A stretch of 33,985 nt of DNA, taken from positions 1 to 33,985 of the forward strand of contig JAIENA010000269.1 in assembly GCA_019751755.1 (NCBI GenBank), written 5' to 3'. Made by a program: the position numbers and the translations under genes. This stretch comes from Burkholderiaceae bacterium. Lineage in GTDB: Bacteria; Pseudomonadota; Gammaproteobacteria; Burkholderiales; Burkholderiaceae_D. Under the pieces are notes generated by a model. The model had not been told where the DNA came from. It ran no database searches and was given only the letters and a program-made list of their open reading frames with translations. Below, piece by piece: positions 33,908-33,985 of the stretch (positions within the stretch are counted from its first letter, which is position 1; the number at the start of each line of letters is the position of its first letter).

Positions 33908-33985
33908 TCAGAACTGGATGCTGGCGCTGACTGCGGCGCCGTTGGCACGGTAATTGGTCGAAGCATTGCCGCTTCGCACCTCATG
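33908..33985 (-). CDS. Partial CDS, C-terminus of probable outer-membrane protein EpsL
   Basis: Only the last 25 codons are in the window, ending NYRANGAAVSASIQF. The final Phe and the alternating hydrophobic pattern (AVSASIQF) are typical of the last strand of an outer-membrane beta-barrel. Upstream of wcaJ in XrtB loci the usual neighbour is epsL, so EpsL is the likely identity. Too little is visible for certainty. Confidence 0.6.
   Translation of the reverse strand, partial: HEVRSGNASTNYRANGAAVSASIQF

Noticed and set aside
1..33985. Sigma-54 promoters upstream of eps or PEP-CTERM genes
   Set aside because: RpoN control is known for some PEP-CTERM systems, but I found no convincing TGGC-N8-TTGC type element in the intergenic regions inspected.
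1..33985. CRISPR arrays, insertion sequences, tRNA or rRNA genes
   Set aside because: No regularly spaced repeats of 25-40 bp, no transposase and no RNA gene features were seen. The tandem repeats are far too short for CRISPR.

Overview
The window looks like a chromosomal segment from a GC-rich betaproteobacterium of the Oxalobacteraceae (Massilia, Duganella, Janthinobacterium or a close relative). This is inferred from gene content, not from a search. The main evidence is an exosortase-B (XrtB) type exopolysaccharide locus with the EpsA/D/E/F/G/I/L protein set, two PEP-CTERM proteins, and a GspE-F-G type II secretion block. No rRNA, tRNA, CRISPR array, insertion sequence or phage gene was seen.

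Left part (1-12082). The minus strand carries a gspG-gspF-(gspE?) type II secretion block. Divergent to it are a PEP-CTERM protein and a large secreted subtilisin-like protease, preceded by a leader with three predicted hairpins and closed by a clear terminator at 6205-6239. Next, on the minus strand, come a small cysteine-containing secreted protein, the LuxR-type regulator EpsA with an orphan OmpR-type response regulator, and a pair made of an ExeM/NucH-type extracellular nuclease and a second PEP-CTERM protein. The protease and nuclease are plausible cargo for the type II system, and the PEP-CTERM proteins are plausible XrtB substrates.

Right part (12480-33985, all minus strand, so transcription runs from high to low coordinates). 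The order is epsL (partial) - wcaJ - epsD - epsE - epsF - epsG - two tandem heparin-lyase-like polysaccharide lyases - wzy-like polymerase - xrtB - epsI - GT4 glycosyltransferase - Wzx-like flippase - acetyltransferase - GT4 glycosyltransferase - pssD-like - pssE-like - tviB-like dehydrogenase - galE - sugar nucleotidyltransferase - manC. This is a nearly complete Wzx/Wzy pathway. WcaJ starts the lipid-linked repeat unit, the four glycosyltransferase genes extend it, and the acetyltransferase probably decorates it. Wzx and Wzy flip and polymerise it, EpsF/EpsG set chain length, and EpsE/EpsL export it. The sugar-nucleotide genes predict a polymer with a (hexosamin)uronic acid, mannose and galactose-type sugars, which fits the two uronate-type lyases embedded in the locus. 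Tight junctions (several ATGA overlaps) and predicted promoters upstream of epsD, the lyases and wzy suggest at least three transcription units.

The least expected feature is a set of short near-perfect tandem repeats, mostly 12 bp, that lie at gene starts or ends in several places (1-36, 12460-12486, 19696-19755, 23014-23049, 32354-32389 and, more weakly, 29139-29162). Others are a 13-bp palindrome inside the predicted epsD promoter, a three-hairpin leader before a PEP-CTERM gene, and an EpsG kinase lacking the Walker A lysine.
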